64,000 nt of DNA from Beijerinckiaceae bacterium (GCA_019745195.1 JAIETL010000005.1:62001-126000), one strand, 5' to 3'. Shown: positions 20,518 to 29,927, counted from the first letter of the stretch. Made by a program: numbers and translations. Notes: generated by a model from the letters alone, not told the origin.

Positions 20518-20928
20518 ATGCGTCTTCTGATGACGGCCGCCTTTATTGCGGCCAGCGTTCCCGCGTTCGCGGCCGATGTTGCCACGCCCAAGATCTCCTT
20601 CCAGCCGCAGGTCAAGGGCACGGCCTGTCTCAAGCGCGAGACGCTGGCGATGATCGACGAACTCGTCGCCAAAATCGGCCCGATCCAGATCACCTCGACC
20701 TGCGGCGGCCGCCACGCCCGCCGCTCGCAGCACTACAGCGGCAAGGCGATCGACTTCCGTCCGCTCGCGACCTCGCCAAGGAAGGCCGCGGCCGCCGCCC
20801 GATCACTGGAGAGCGTCGGTGGAGTCGGCACCTATTCCAACGGCCTCGTCCATGTCGATGTCGGCGAGCGGGAGTTGTCCTGGCATGGGCATAAGCGGGC
20901 GAAGCGGCGTTACGCTCAGGCAAGGTGA
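20518..20928 (+). CDS. Secreted M15-type D,D-carboxypeptidase-like protein
   Basis: A 136-residue exported protein with a signal peptide (MRLLMTAAFIAASVPAFA). The rest matches the small Peptidase_M15_3 fold: zinc ligands His72 and Asp79 in SQHYSGKAIDFR and His112 in GLVHVDVG. Such proteins trim peptidoglycan stem peptides, or bind them, in the periplasm. The basic C-terminus (HKRAKRRYAQAR) may bind the cell wall or envelope polymers. It appears monocistronic, with a near-perfect hairpin overlapping its stop. Confidence 0.8.
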   Translation: MRLLMTAAFIAASVPAFAADVATPKISFQPQVKGTACLKRETLAMIDELVAKIGPIQITSTCGGRHARRSQHYSGKAIDFRPLATSPRKAAAAARSLESVGGVGTYSNGLVHVDVGERELSWHGHKRAKRRYAQAR

Positions 20929-20977
20929 GGCACGCCTCCCTTCTCCCCCTCGGGGGAGAAGGGAGGCGTGCCTCACC
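20924..20977. repeat. Near-perfect 54-base palindrome
   Basis: Two 26-base arms meet with only a two-base centre, so the structure is almost perfectly symmetrical. It carries the CCCTTCTCCC motif of the repeat family at 18794 but lacks its long centre. It overlaps the last bases of the peptidase gene and abuts a second repeat. Confidence 0.85.
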
Positions 20978-21104
20978 GTCATGGTCGGGCTTGTCCCGAC
21001 CATCCACGTCTTGACCACGTCTCCGCCGGACATCGCCATCAGAAGGCTCGCCCGCCACCAGCGGCGCAAGACGTGGATGGTCGCCACAAGGGCGACCATG
21101 ACGG
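20977..21104. repeat. Palindromic repeat, CATGGTCGGG family (copy 1)
   Basis: Arms beginning CCGTCATGGTCGGG and ending in CGACCATGACGG, with inner arms ACGTC...GACGT, flank about 50 bases of unrelated sequence. Related copies lie at 29801-29895 and 30958-31052. It is directly fused to the preceding palindrome. Confidence 0.8.
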
Positions 21105-21157
21105 GGAAGGGGCTGATAAGGCGAGTGCCTGCGTTCGACCCGTTGCGGTCGTGAGCG

Positions 21158-21559
21158 TCAGGGATACGGCGTGCCGTCCTTGTGAAGGAAGCGACCGTCG
21201 GCGTTTGCGCTCATAAGGTCTATATCGGAGCAGATCGTGACGTCCTCTGGATGCCGCGAACCAATCTCAATGTAGAGGGCATCCTTGGCAGAGCGATTGA
21301 TCATGTTATGGCCATTCCCCGCTCCTTTCGGAAAGGCGGCGGCGTCGCCGGCGCGGAGCACGGTCTCACCCTCATCTTCGACGAGGACGAGTTCGCCCTC
21401 CAGCACATAGACAAACTCGTCTTCGTGAGAATGCCAATGGCGTTGGCTTGACCACTCGCCCGGAGGCAAGCGCGTAACGTTCACGCCAAAATCGCTCAAT
21501 CCGCCAGCATCGCCCAGCTTCTTGCGAGATCGATGCGCGGTCAGTGCAGCGAAGGGCAT
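21158..21559 (-). CDS. Cupin-domain protein
   Basis: A 133-residue single-cupin protein. The first cupin motif HWHSHEDEFVYVLEGEL (from His41) supplies probable metal ligands His43, His45 and Glu48, with a fourth likely at His84 in GNGHNMINRS. The final segment SDIDLMSANADGRFLHKDG is typical of a subgroup of sugar- or amino-acid-related cupins without a fixed function. Base composition looks slightly less GC-rich than its neighbours. The ATG at 21559 is the only sensible start. It stands alone. Confidence 0.8.
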   Translation of the reverse strand: MPFAALTAHRSRKKLGDAGGLSDFGVNVTRLPPGEWSSQRHWHSHEDEFVYVLEGELVLVEDEGETVLRAGDAAAFPKGAGNGHNMINRSAKDALYIEIGSRHPEDVTICSDIDLMSANADGRFLHKDGTPYP

Positions 21560-21699
21560 GGGATAGCCGACCCCGATTCACTCCGGGACCCTCTCGATGT
21601 CAACTTTTGGCATCTCTGCCCCTCCAGAGCGGCAAGCGCTGCGACGATAATGCTATCATCGTCCGCAAACGACCCATAGCAGCCCAACCGCCGCCTCCC

Positions 21700-22668
21700 C
21701 TACACCCCAAACTCCGCCCGCCACGCCGCCACATCCTCCAGCGCCACGTTCGAGCCGCAGAGCACCAGCCCCACCCGCTCGCCCGGCTTGAACATCTCTT
21801 TTCGCGCCATCGCCGCCGCCACCACGCAGGCCGCCGCCGGCTCCAGCAGCACGCGGCCGTTCTGCAGCACCCAGACCAGTTCGCGCACGGCCTCGGCATC
21901 GGGCACCACGATGATGTCCTCCAGGAATTGCCGCGCCGCGGCCATGGTGCGTTCGGTGGCGAAGGGCGCGCCGAGCGTGCGCGCGATCGAGGTCGGGCGG
22001 ATCGCGACCGGCTTCCCCTCTGCCAGCGCCTGCGTCATGGTCGTCGCGCCCTCGGTCTCGACACCATGGATGCGCACCGCCGGATCGAGGCCCTTCAACG
22101 CGGCTGCGACGCCCGCCGAAAAGCCGCCGCCGCCGATCGAGACGAAGACATGGTCGAGACGACCGCTGGCGTCCGCCGCCATTTCAAGGCCGAGCGTGCC
22201 ATGGCCGGCGATGATCGCCGGGTCGTCATAGGAATGGACATTGGTCATGCCCTTGCCGGCATAGGCGTCGGCCTTGGCGAAGGCTTCGATCGAATCCTCG
22301 CAGAGCTCGACCTCGCCGCCGAGGCTCTTGGTCAGCGCGATGTTGAAGGGCGCGGCGTTCTTCGGCATCAGCACCAGTGCGCGCGTTCCCATCGCCTTGG
22401 CAACGAGCGAGACCGCGATGGCGTGGTTGCCGCCGGAGACGGTGACGACGCCGCGCGCCAGCTCCGCCTCGCTCAGTCGCATCAGCTTGTTGAAGCAGCC
22501 GCGCACCTTGAAGGAGCCCGCGAGCTGCAGCGCCTCGACCTTGACCATGGTCTCGACGCCGAGCCGGGCCGAGAGGCCGGCGCTGTGCCAGGTCGGCGTC
22601 CGGCGGACCTTGCCGGAAATGCGCGTGGCGGCGGCCTGGATGTCGGCAAGGGTCACGTCGAAGGTCAT
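21700..22668 (-). CDS. PLP-dependent threonine/serine dehydratase-like enzyme
   Basis: A 322-residue fold-type II PLP enzyme. The cofactor Lys is Lys54 in GSFKVRG, with the substrate/phosphate loops SGGNHAIAV and GGGGFSAGVAAAL. There is no C-terminal ACT domain, so it is a catabolic or short dehydratase rather than the feedback-controlled IlvA. It probably deaminates L-threonine or L-serine to 2-oxo acids; racemase or hydroxyaspartate dehydratase activity is also possible in this family. ATG 22668 is preferred; an in-frame GTG at 22695 is possible. Confidence 0.87.
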   Translation of the reverse strand: MTFDVTLADIQAAATRISGKVRRTPTWHSAGLSARLGVETMVKVEALQLAGSFKVRGCFNKLMRLSEAELARGVVTVSGGNHAIAVSLVAKAMGTRALVLMPKNAAPFNIALTKSLGGEVELCEDSIEAFAKADAYAGKGMTNVHSYDDPAIIAGHGTLGLEMAADASGRLDHVFVSIGGGGFSAGVAAALKGLDPAVRIHGVETEGATTMTQALAEGKPVAIRPTSIARTLGAPFATERTMAAARQFLEDIIVVPDAEAVRELVWVLQNGRVLLEPAAACVVAAAMARKEMFKPGERVGLVLCGSNVALEDVAAWRAEFGV

Positions 22669-22836
22669 GGCGGCAGGCTTTCGGTTGGTTTGCACCGGTT
22701 ATAGGCGCTGATTCAACTGCAGGTCAGCGTGCGTCACGCATCCCCGTCAAGCGCTTCCGGGATTGACCCGGCGCGCATGCCGACTAGCGTGCGGCACGAA
22801 ACCTGCCTTCGGTTGGAACTTTGGAGAAATGCCGTC

Positions 22837-23988
22837 GTGAACCTGTCGCCCAAGGAGATGCTCGCCAGACTGGTTTCGTTCAACACGGAATCGCAGCGCA
22901 GCAATCTCGAGCTGATCCATTTCTGCCGCGACTACCTCGCCAGCCACGGCGTCGAGAGCATGCTGGTGCCGAGCGAGGACGGGCAGAAGAGCAATCTCTT
23001 CGCCACGATCGGCCCGAAGGTCGATGGCGGCGTCGTCCTGTCGGGCCACACCGACGTCGTGCCGGTGGCGGGCCAGGACTGGACATCGGATCCCTGGACG
23101 CTGACCGAGCGCGACGGCAGGCTCTATGGCCGCGGCACCTGCGACATGAAGGGGTTCGACGCCATCGCGCTGGCGCTGGTGCCGGAGATGCTGAAGGCGC
23201 CGCTGAAGCGCCCGGTCCATATCGCGCTCTCCTATGACGAGGAGGTCGGCTGCTTAGGGGCGCGCATTCTCGCCAAGGCGATGACGGCGGCGGGCGTAAA
23301 GCCCTCGGCCGTGATCGTCGGCGAGCCCTCGATGATGCAGGTCGTCACCGGCCATAAGGGCGGCACCCGGATGAAGACGACCGTGCGCGGCCATGCGGTG
23401 CATTCCAGCCGCGTCGATGTCGGCGTGCCCGCCGTGATGATCGCGGGCGAGCTGATCGCCTGGCACAACCAGGTGATGGCCGAGAACAAGGCCCGCGCCA
23501 AACCCGACAATCCCTTCGAGCCGCCCTGGACCACGCTGCATGTCGGCGTCGTGCAGGGCGGCACGGCGGTCAACATCACGGCCGAACACTGCAGCTTCAG
23601 CCACGAGGTCCGGGTCATCCCCGGCGAGGAGGATGCCGACTATGTCGGCCGCTACCGCGCCAGGGTCGCGGAGCTGGAGGCCGGGATGAAGGCGATCGCG
23701 CCTGCCAGCGGCATCGACTGGGAGATCACCTCTTTCACCCCGCCGCTTGGCCCGGAGGTCAACGGCGAGGCCGAGGCGCTCTCGCGCCGGCTCACCGGCG
23801 ACAATGGCAGCCATGTCGTCGCCTATGGCACCGAGGGCGGCCTGTTCCAGGCCGAGGGCTGGTCGACCGTGGTCTGCGGGCCGGGCGACATCGCGCAGGC
23901 CCACCAGCCAGACGAGTTCATCACGGTGGCGCAGCTCGACGCCGGCGCGAAATTCGTGCGCGGCGTCATCGCCGAGCTGTCGCGCTGA
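22837..23988 (+). CDS. argE: Acetylornithine deacetylase family (M20) protein
   Basis: A 383-residue M20 metallopeptidase closest to ArgE, which releases ornithine from N-acetylornithine. Metal ligands are visible as His71 and Asp73 (GHTDVVPV), Asp103 (RGTCDMKGFD), and the catalytic Glu135/Glu136 pair (YDEEVGCLGA). The dimerisation domain and the late His in QAHQPDEF follow. The start is GTG 22837, with GGAG ten bases upstream and the family N-terminus (SPKEMLARLVSF). It may be a catabolic deacylase, since a peptide-type transporter follows, but the sequence alone cannot decide. Confidence 0.88.
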   Translation: MNLSPKEMLARLVSFNTESQRSNLELIHFCRDYLASHGVESMLVPSEDGQKSNLFATIGPKVDGGVVLSGHTDVVPVAGQDWTSDPWTLTERDGRLYGRGTCDMKGFDAIALALVPEMLKAPLKRPVHIALSYDEEVGCLGARILAKAMTAAGVKPSAVIVGEPSMMQVVTGHKGGTRMKTTVRGHAVHSSRVDVGVPAVMIAGELIAWHNQVMAENKARAKPDNPFEPPWTTLHVGVVQGGTAVNITAEHCSFSHEVRVIPGEEDADYVGRYRARVAELEAGMKAIAPASGIDWEITSFTPPLGPEVNGEAEALSRRLTGDNGSHVVAYGTEGGLFQAEGWSTVVCGPGDIAQAHQPDEFITVAQLDAGAKFVRGVIAELSR

Positions 23989-24159
23989 GCCGCCGGCTGT
24001 TCGAAAAGTTCGATCTGGAACGAAATCGCGTGAGCGGGGCTGGACGCCGGCGCGCAAGCCTCTCTACTCTGCCGCCATCTCCGGTTGTCCGCGCAACGAC
24101 GTCAGGACGACCGGAAGCCGCTCCCGGGAGGAGTGGACCACCACCATGGGAGATGTCGA

Positions 24160-25749
24160 ATGTCCTTCAAGACGAACTGCCTCGCCGCCGTCGCCGGCCT
24201 CGCGCTGCTCTGCGGCACAGCCCAGGCGCAGACCCTGCGCTACGCCAATCAGGGCGAGCTGAAATCGCTCGACCCCTACACCGTCAACGAGACCACGACG
24301 CACGCCCATCTCGGCCACCCCTATGAGGGGCTGATCCGGCGCGGCAAGAACCTCGAGATCCTGCCCGGCCTCGCCGAAAGCTGGACGATCTCGGATGACG
24401 GCAAGACCTGGCGCTTCGCGCTGCGCAAGGGCGTCAAGTTCCATGGCGGCGAGGATTTCACCGCCGACGACGTGGTCTTCTCGGCCGACCGCGCCCGCGC
24501 GCCGGGCTCCAACGTCCAGACCCGCGTGCCGACCGGCACCAAGGTCGTCAAGATCGACGATCACACGGTCGAGTTCCAGCTCACCTCGCCGAACCCGATC
24601 CTGCATTACCAGTGGGACACCTGGTACATCCTCTCGAAGACATGGGCCGAGAAGAACAACTCGACCGCGCCGACGCCAGCCAGCGCCACCACCCCGACCT
24701 TCGCCTCGCTCAACGCCAACGGCACGGGCGCCTTCAAGGTCGAGAGCCACCAGCCCGGCGTGAAGACCGTGTTCAAGGTCAACGAGAACTGGTGGAACAA
24801 GTCGCCGGAGCACAATCTGAAGGAGATCGTCTTCACGCCGATCGCGTCCGACGCCACGCGCGTCGCGGCCCTGCTCTCTGGCGAGGTCGACGTCATCGAG
24901 CCGGTTCCGATCCAGGACATCCAGCGCGTCAACGGCACGGGCACCGTGCAGGTCCTGACCGGGCCGGAGCTGCGCACCATCTTCCTCGGCATGGATCAGG
25001 TCCGCGACGAGCTGGTCGAGTCCAGCGTCAAGGGCAAGAACCCGTTCAAGGACATCCGCGTCCGCAAGGCCTTCTATCAGGCGATCGACATCGAGACGAT
25101 CAAGACCCGGGTCATGCGCGGCCTCGCGACGCCCTCTCCGTTGATGATCGCGCCGGAACTCTTCCCCCATACCGGCTTCACCCGCGCCAAGTTCGACGCG
25201 ACCGAAGCCAAGAAGCTGCTGACCGACGCCGGCTATCCCGACGGCTTCACCGTCGGCATGGACTGCCCCAACGACCGCTATGTCAATGACGGGCAGATCT
25301 GCCAGGCGGTCGTCGGCATGCTGGCGCGCATCGGCGTCAAGGTGAACCTCAACGCCCAGCCCAAGGGCCAGTATTTCGCCAAGGTGCTGAAGCCCGGCGG
25401 CTACAACACCTCGTTCTATCTGCTCGGCTGGACGCCCGGCACCAGCGATTCCCATAACGTCCTGTTCGACATCATGGGCTGCCGCGACAACCCGGCCTCC
25501 TCGCGCGGAGAGGCCAATGTCGCGGGCTACTGCAACAAGAAGGTCGACGAACTTACCGACAAGATCATCGTCGAGGCCGACAAGGCCAAGCGCGATGCCA
25601 TGATCAAGGAAGCCTTCCAGATCGCGGCCGACGATTTCGGCTACATCCCGCTGCACCAGCAGGCGCTGGCCTGGGGCGTCTCGAAGAAGGTCAAGCTGAC
25701 GCAGCGCGCCGACAACGCGGTGCATTTCCAGTACGCGGTCAAGGAGTGA
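24160..25749 (+). CDS. Peptide-type ABC substrate-binding protein 1 (cluster B)
   Basis: A family 5 solute-binding protein, 529 residues, with a clear signal peptide ending at GTAQAQ. The motif FHGGEDFTADDVVFSADRA marks the family. It resembles the second binding protein of this locus (28169-29770) along its whole length, including the shared CPNDRYVNDGQICQA block, so the two probably arose by duplication. Start ATG 24160 has GGGAG upstream. A palindromic repeat separates it from the permease gene. The nearby deacylases suggest N-acyl amino acids or peptides as ligands; this is inference. Confidence 0.9.
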   Translation: MSFKTNCLAAVAGLALLCGTAQAQTLRYANQGELKSLDPYTVNETTTHAHLGHPYEGLIRRGKNLEILPGLAESWTISDDGKTWRFALRKGVKFHGGEDFTADDVVFSADRARAPGSNVQTRVPTGTKVVKIDDHTVEFQLTSPNPILHYQWDTWYILSKTWAEKNNSTAPTPASATTPTFASLNANGTGAFKVESHQPGVKTVFKVNENWWNKSPEHNLKEIVFTPIASDATRVAALLSGEVDVIEPVPIQDIQRVNGTGTVQVLTGPELRTIFLGMDQVRDELVESSVKGKNPFKDIRVRKAFYQAIDIETIKTRVMRGLATPSPLMIAPELFPHTGFTRAKFDATEAKKLLTDAGYPDGFTVGMDCPNDRYVNDGQICQAVVGMLARIGVKVNLNAQPKGQYFAKVLKPGGYNTSFYLLGWTPGTSDSHNVLFDIMGCRDNPASSRGEANVAGYCNKKVDELTDKIIVEADKAKRDAMIKEAFQIAADDFGYIPLHQQALAWGVSKKVKLTQRADNAVHFQYAVKE

Positions 25750-25772
25750 GCGGGACCGGCTCTCAACCTCTC

Positions 25773-25860
25773 CCGTCATTGCGAGCGTAGCGAAGCAATC
25801 CAGAGCCGTGCGCTCAACGGCCCCTGGATTGCTTCGTCGCTCCGCTCCTCGCAATGACGG
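25773..25860. repeat. Palindromic repeat, CATTGCGAG family (copy 2)
   Basis: An 88-base inverted repeat between binding protein 1 and its first permease, inside the predicted operon. The arms open with CCGTCATTGCGAGCG and close with CTCGCAATGACGG. Confidence 0.85.
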
Positions 25861-25884
25861 GGAGCGCAGTCCCCCAAGGCGTCC

Positions 25885-26865
25885 ATGTTCGCTTTCATCC
25901 TGCGCCGCCTGTTCCAGTCGCTCATCGTCATGCTGAGCGTGGCGCTGATCGCCTTCGCGATGTTCCGTTTCGTCGGCGATCCGGTGAACCAGATCGTCTC
26001 GATCGACACGCCGCAGGCGCAGGTCGCCGAGATCAGGCGTTCGCTCGGGCTGGACGACCCATTTCTCGTCCAGTTCGCGCGCTACATCTGGAACGCCGCC
26101 CGGCTCGAATTCGGCGTCTCCTACCAGTTCCGCCTGCCGGTGATCTCGCTGCTCGGCGAGCGCGCGCCGGCGACTCTCGAACTCGCCTTGATGTCGGCGT
26201 TGTTCTCGCTCGTGGTCGGCATCCCGATGGGCGTCTACACGGCGCTCAAGCGCGAAAGCTGGCTGGCGAAAGTGTTCCAGGCGGTCTCGCTGATCGGCAT
26301 CAGCCTGCCGACCTTTCTGATCGGCATCCTGCTGATCTACCTGTTCTCGGTCACGCTCGGCGTGCTGCCCTCCTTCGGGCGCGGCGAGGTCGTCAGGCTC
26401 GGCTCATGGTGGACGACCGGGCTTTTGACGGTGTCCGGTCTCAAGGCGCTGGTGCTGCCCTCGATCACGCTCGGCCTGTTCCAGATGACGCTGATCATGC
26501 GGCTGGTGCGCGCCGAGATGCTGGAGGTGCTGCGCGCCGACTACATCAAGTTCGCCCGCGCGCGCGGCCTGAAGACGCGGGCCGTCCATTTCGGCCATGC
26601 GCTGAAGAACACGCTGGTGCCGGTCATCACCATCGCGGGCCTCCAGCTCGGCTCGATCATCGCCTTCGCCATCATCACCGAGACGGTGTTCCAGTGGCCC
26701 GGCATGGGCCAGCTCTTCCTGCGCTCCGTCCAGAACGTCGATATCCCGATCATGGCGGCCTATCTGATGCTGATCTCCTTCCTGTTCGTGACGATCAACC
26801 TCGCCGTCGATCTCCTCTACGCGGCGGTCGATCCGCGCCTGCGCGCGACGGTGGGGGCGCATTGA
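25885..26865 (+). CDS. ABC permease, DppB type (cluster B, module 1)
   Basis: A 326-residue inner-membrane permease with six predicted helices, the first in LIVMLSVALIAFAMFRFVGD. The EAA loop reads YIKFARARGLKTRAVHFGHA. It is strongly similar to the module 2 permease at 29928, with near-identical runs such as WWTTGLLTVSGLK and PVITIAGLQLG. The ATG follows shortly after the palindromic repeat and has only a weak ribosome-binding site, consistent with lower translation than the binding protein. Confidence 0.9.
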   Translation: MFAFILRRLFQSLIVMLSVALIAFAMFRFVGDPVNQIVSIDTPQAQVAEIRRSLGLDDPFLVQFARYIWNAARLEFGVSYQFRLPVISLLGERAPATLELALMSALFSLVVGIPMGVYTALKRESWLAKVFQAVSLIGISLPTFLIGILLIYLFSVTLGVLPSFGRGEVVRLGSWWTTGLLTVSGLKALVLPSITLGLFQMTLIMRLVRAEMLEVLRADYIKFARARGLKTRAVHFGHALKNTLVPVITIAGLQLGSIIAFAIITETVFQWPGMGQLFLRSVQNVDIPIMAAYLMLISFLFVTINLAVDLLYAAVDPRLRATVGAH

Positions 26866-26912
26866 TGGGATGATGATCGTGTCCAGAACTCATGCAGGAC
26901 GGCGGCGCAATA

Positions 26913-27045
26913 CCCCTTCCCCCCGCTTGCGGTGGGGAAGGCCGGGATGGGGGGGCGAACGACCGGGTGAGCCAGCCATCGCCATGTCGTACCCGGTCGG
27001 ACGGCCCCCCACCCTAACCCTCCCCACCGCAAGCGGGGTGAGGGG
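26913..27045. repeat. Palindromic repeat, CCCCGCTTGCGGTGGGG family (copy 1)
   Basis: About 133 bases with outer arms containing CCCCGCTTGCGGTGGGGAAG and a complementary CCCCACCGCAAGCGGGG, and inner arms GACCGGGT and ACCCGGTC. The other copy is at 35438-35573. It lies between the two permease genes of module 1. Confidence 0.85.
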
Positions 27046-27099
27046 ATTCGCGAAGTGCCTCGCCCGAACATGTCCCCATCTCATCGACGGCGGCATGGC

Positions 27100-28032
27100 A
27101 TGAGCACGTCCTCCGAAGCCCCCTCCCGCTGGTCCCGCATCCGCGACAGCGACATCCTCGCCAGCTTCCTGAAATCGAAGGTGACGATGGTCGCCGCCTT
27201 CGTCGTGCTGATCCTCTTCATCGGCGCGGCGTTCTCGCCCTGGCTCGCGCCGACGAACCCGTTCGACCCGGCCACGGTCTTTCTGGCGGATTCGATGATC
27301 CCGCCGGCCTGGCAGGATGGCGGCGAGGCCCGCTTCATCCTCGGCACGGACGATCAGGGCCGCGATCTCTACTCCGCGATCCTCTACGGCATGCGCGTCT
27401 CGCTGATCGTCGGCGGGCTCGGCGTCGCGCTCGCGGCCTCGATCGGCATCACGCTGGGCCTGCTCGCGGGCTATCTCGGCGGCCGCGTCGACGCTGTCAT
27501 CATGCGCATCGCCGATGTCCAGCTCACCTTCCCGGCCATCCTGATCGCACTCCTGATCGACGGCGTCGTGCGCGGCCTGTTCAAGAGCGCCTCCCGCGAG
27601 GACACCGCGATCTATGTGCTGGTGATCTCGATCGGCCTGTCCTTCTGGGTGCAGTATGCCCGCACCATTCGCGGCTCGACGCTGGTCGAGCGTAACAAGG
27701 ACTATGTCATGGCTGCCCGGCTCGTCGGCCTGCCGGCGCCGCTGATCATGCTGCGTCATGTCCTGCCAAACGTCATCGGGCCGGTGCTGGTCATCCTGAC
27801 GATCAATCTGGGCCTCGCGGTCATCACCGAGGCGACCCTCTCCTTCCTCGGCGTCGGCCTGCCGGCGACCCAGCCCTCGCTCGGCACGCTGATCTCGATC
27901 GGCAACCGCTACCTGTTCTCCGGCGACTGGTGGATTGTCGCCTTCCCCGGCATCACGCTGGCCGCGCTGGTGCTGGCGGTGAACCTGCTCGGCGACTGGC
28001 TGCGCGACGCGCTGAATCCGAGGCTGCGATGA
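27100..28032 (+). CDS. ABC permease, DppC type (cluster B, module 1)
   Basis: A 310-residue second channel subunit. It has the DppC landmark LGTDDQGRDLYSAILYG, the first helix MVAAFVVLILFIGAAFSPWL, and the loop YVMAARLVGLPAPLIMLRH. ATG 27100 is chosen over an upstream ATG (27055) that overlaps the repeat. It is highly similar to the module 2 permease at 31069 (shared LSFLGVG and TQPSLGTLI). With its DppB partner it forms one of two channels served by the single ATPase pair further downstream. Confidence 0.9.
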   Translation: MSTSSEAPSRWSRIRDSDILASFLKSKVTMVAAFVVLILFIGAAFSPWLAPTNPFDPATVFLADSMIPPAWQDGGEARFILGTDDQGRDLYSAILYGMRVSLIVGGLGVALAASIGITLGLLAGYLGGRVDAVIMRIADVQLTFPAILIALLIDGVVRGLFKSASREDTAIYVLVISIGLSFWVQYARTIRGSTLVERNKDYVMAARLVGLPAPLIMLRHVLPNVIGPVLVILTINLGLAVITEATLSFLGVGLPATQPSLGTLISIGNRYLFSGDWWIVAFPGITLAALVLAVNLLGDWLRDALNPRLR

Positions 28033-28168
28033 CCGGCGCAAAATTGTGCAAATGCCGCTTGGCCATGCGCTTTGCGCGCATTAGCACCGTGACTCGCGCG
28101 CACTCTTTCCCTAGCATCCGTCGCTTCGCCGGCCTCAGTCACGGGCCGCTCTCGGGAGGCATGATCTC

Positions 28169-29770
28169 ATGAAACCGCGTTTTCTCACCTTGGCCGCCGC
28201 GCTGCTGGGTGCTTCGGTCCTGGCGCTCGGCGCCGCCGATGCCCGCCCGCTGAAATGGGCCCGCTCGGGCGACGCCCTGACGCTCGACCCCCATGGCCAG
28301 AACGAAGGCCCGACGACGGCGCTGAACCAGCACATCTATGAGGGCCTGACGGAGCGCGACCACACCGGCAAGCTCGGCCCGCTGCTGGCGACCTCCTGGC
28401 GTGTCCTGCCCAATGACCCGACGACCTGGGAGTTCAAGCTCCAGTCCGGCATCAAGTTCCATGACGGAGCGCCCTTCACCGCCGACGACGTGGTGTTCTC
28501 CTATGAGCGCGCCATGCAGCCGACCTCGGACTTCAAGGGCTACCTGTCCTCGGTCGAGAAGGTCTCGAAGGTCGACGACCTGACCGTCCACATCAAGACC
28601 AAGGGTCCCAACCCGCTGCTGGTCAACAACACGGAATCGATCCGCATCCTGAGCAAGGCCTGGGCGGAGAAGAACAACGCCGTGAAGGCGCAGGACTTCA
28701 AGAACAAGGAAGAGAATTTCGCCGTCCGCAACGCCAACGGCACCGGCCCCTTCATCCTCGTCTCGCGCGAGACCGACGTGAAGACGGTGATGAAGCGCAA
28801 TGACGGCTACTGGAACAAGGCCAAGGTGCCGCTCGAGGTGACCGAACTCACCTTCGTGCCGATCAAGCAGGACGCCACCCGCGTCGCCGCCCTGCTCTCG
28901 GGCGAGGTCGATTTCGTTCAGGACGTGCCGGTGCAGGATATCGCCCGCCTGAAGAGCGCGCCGAAGATGCGCGTCACCTCCGGCGCCGAGAACCGTACCA
29001 TCTTCTTCGGCATGGACGTGGCGTCCGCCGACCTCAAGGGCGACGACGTCCAGGGCAAGAACCCCTTCGCCGACAAGAGGGTGCGACAGGCGCTCAACAT
29101 GGCGATCAACCGCGGCGCAATCCAGCGCGTCGTGATGCGCGGCGAGTCGGTGCCGACCGGCATCATCATGCCGCCCTTCGTCAATGGCTGGACCAAGGAA
29201 CTCGACGCCGCGCCGGCGACCGATGTCGCCAAGGCCAAGGCGCTGCTCGCCGAGGCGGGCTATCCCAACGGCTTCTCGACGACGCTCCATTGCCCCAATG
29301 ACCGCTATGTCAACGACGAGGGCATCTGCCAGGCGGCTGTCGGCATGTTCGGCCAGATCGGCGTCAAGGTGAACCTGGTCTCGCAGTCGAAGTCGATTCA
29401 CTTCACGCTGATCCAGAAGAACCCGCCCGAGACCGAGTTCTATCTCGTCGGCTGGGGCGTGCCGACCTATGACAGCGACTACATCTTCTCCTTCATGTAC
29501 CATTCCCGCACCGGCTCGCGCGGATCGTGGAACGCGACCGGCTACAAGGACGCCGAGATCGACAGCATGATCCAGTCGCTCTCGCAGGAGATCGACATCG
29601 CCAAGCGCGACGCGACCATCTCCAAGATCTGGACGAAGCTGAAGGACGAGACGATCTACCTGCCGATCCACCATCAGGCGCTGAGCTACGCGATGAACTC
29701 CTCGCTCGACATCCCCGTCGACGTGGCGAACTCGCCCAAGCTCAAGATGGTGTCGTTCAAGGGCTCGTAG
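28169..29770 (+). CDS. Peptide-type ABC substrate-binding protein 2 (cluster B)
   Basis: A 533-residue family 5 binding protein with a signal peptide ending near GAADA. The block FHDGAPFTADDVVFSYERA is the family signature. It is the paralog of binding protein 1, with a shared CPNDRYVNDEGICQA stretch, but differs in the ligand-binding lobes, so a different ligand is plausible. GGGAGG lies a few bases before ATG 28169. The 136-base spacer before it may contain its own promoter. A palindromic repeat follows the stop. Confidence 0.9.
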   Translation: MKPRFLTLAAALLGASVLALGAADARPLKWARSGDALTLDPHGQNEGPTTALNQHIYEGLTERDHTGKLGPLLATSWRVLPNDPTTWEFKLQSGIKFHDGAPFTADDVVFSYERAMQPTSDFKGYLSSVEKVSKVDDLTVHIKTKGPNPLLVNNTESIRILSKAWAEKNNAVKAQDFKNKEENFAVRNANGTGPFILVSRETDVKTVMKRNDGYWNKAKVPLEVTELTFVPIKQDATRVAALLSGEVDFVQDVPVQDIARLKSAPKMRVTSGAENRTIFFGMDVASADLKGDDVQGKNPFADKRVRQALNMAINRGAIQRVVMRGESVPTGIIMPPFVNGWTKELDAAPATDVAKAKALLAEAGYPNGFSTTLHCPNDRYVNDEGICQAAVGMFGQIGVKVNLVSQSKSIHFTLIQKNPPETEFYLVGWGVPTYDSDYIFSFMYHSRTGSRGSWNATGYKDAEIDSMIQSLSQEIDIAKRDATISKIWTKLKDETIYLPIHHQALSYAMNSSLDIPVDVANSPKLKMVSFKGS

Positions 29771-29800
29771 TCTTTCGCGAAGTCCTCATCTGACCCTTAT

Positions 29801-29895
29801 CCGTCATGCTCGCCCTTGTGGCGAGCATCCACGTCTTGGTCGTAGAGCGCGACGAAGGAAGACGTGGATGGTCGGGACAAGCCCGACCATGACGG
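29801..29895. repeat. Palindromic repeat, CATGGTCGGG family (copy 2)
   Basis: A 95-base element with arms GTCATGCTCGCCCTTGTGGC and GGTCGGGACAAGCCCGACC, plus inner arms CCACGTCTT and AAGACGTGG. It lies between binding protein 2 and its first permease, the position held by a different repeat family in module 1. Confidence 0.85.
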
Positions 29896-29927
29896 GGAAG
29901 AGCCGAACTCAGAAAGAAGAGCCCTGA

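Noticed and set aside
28060-28075. A TGGC...TTTGC sequence upstream of binding protein 2 that looks like a sigma-54 promoter
   Set aside because: The GG and GC elements are one base too far apart for the -24/-12 geometry.
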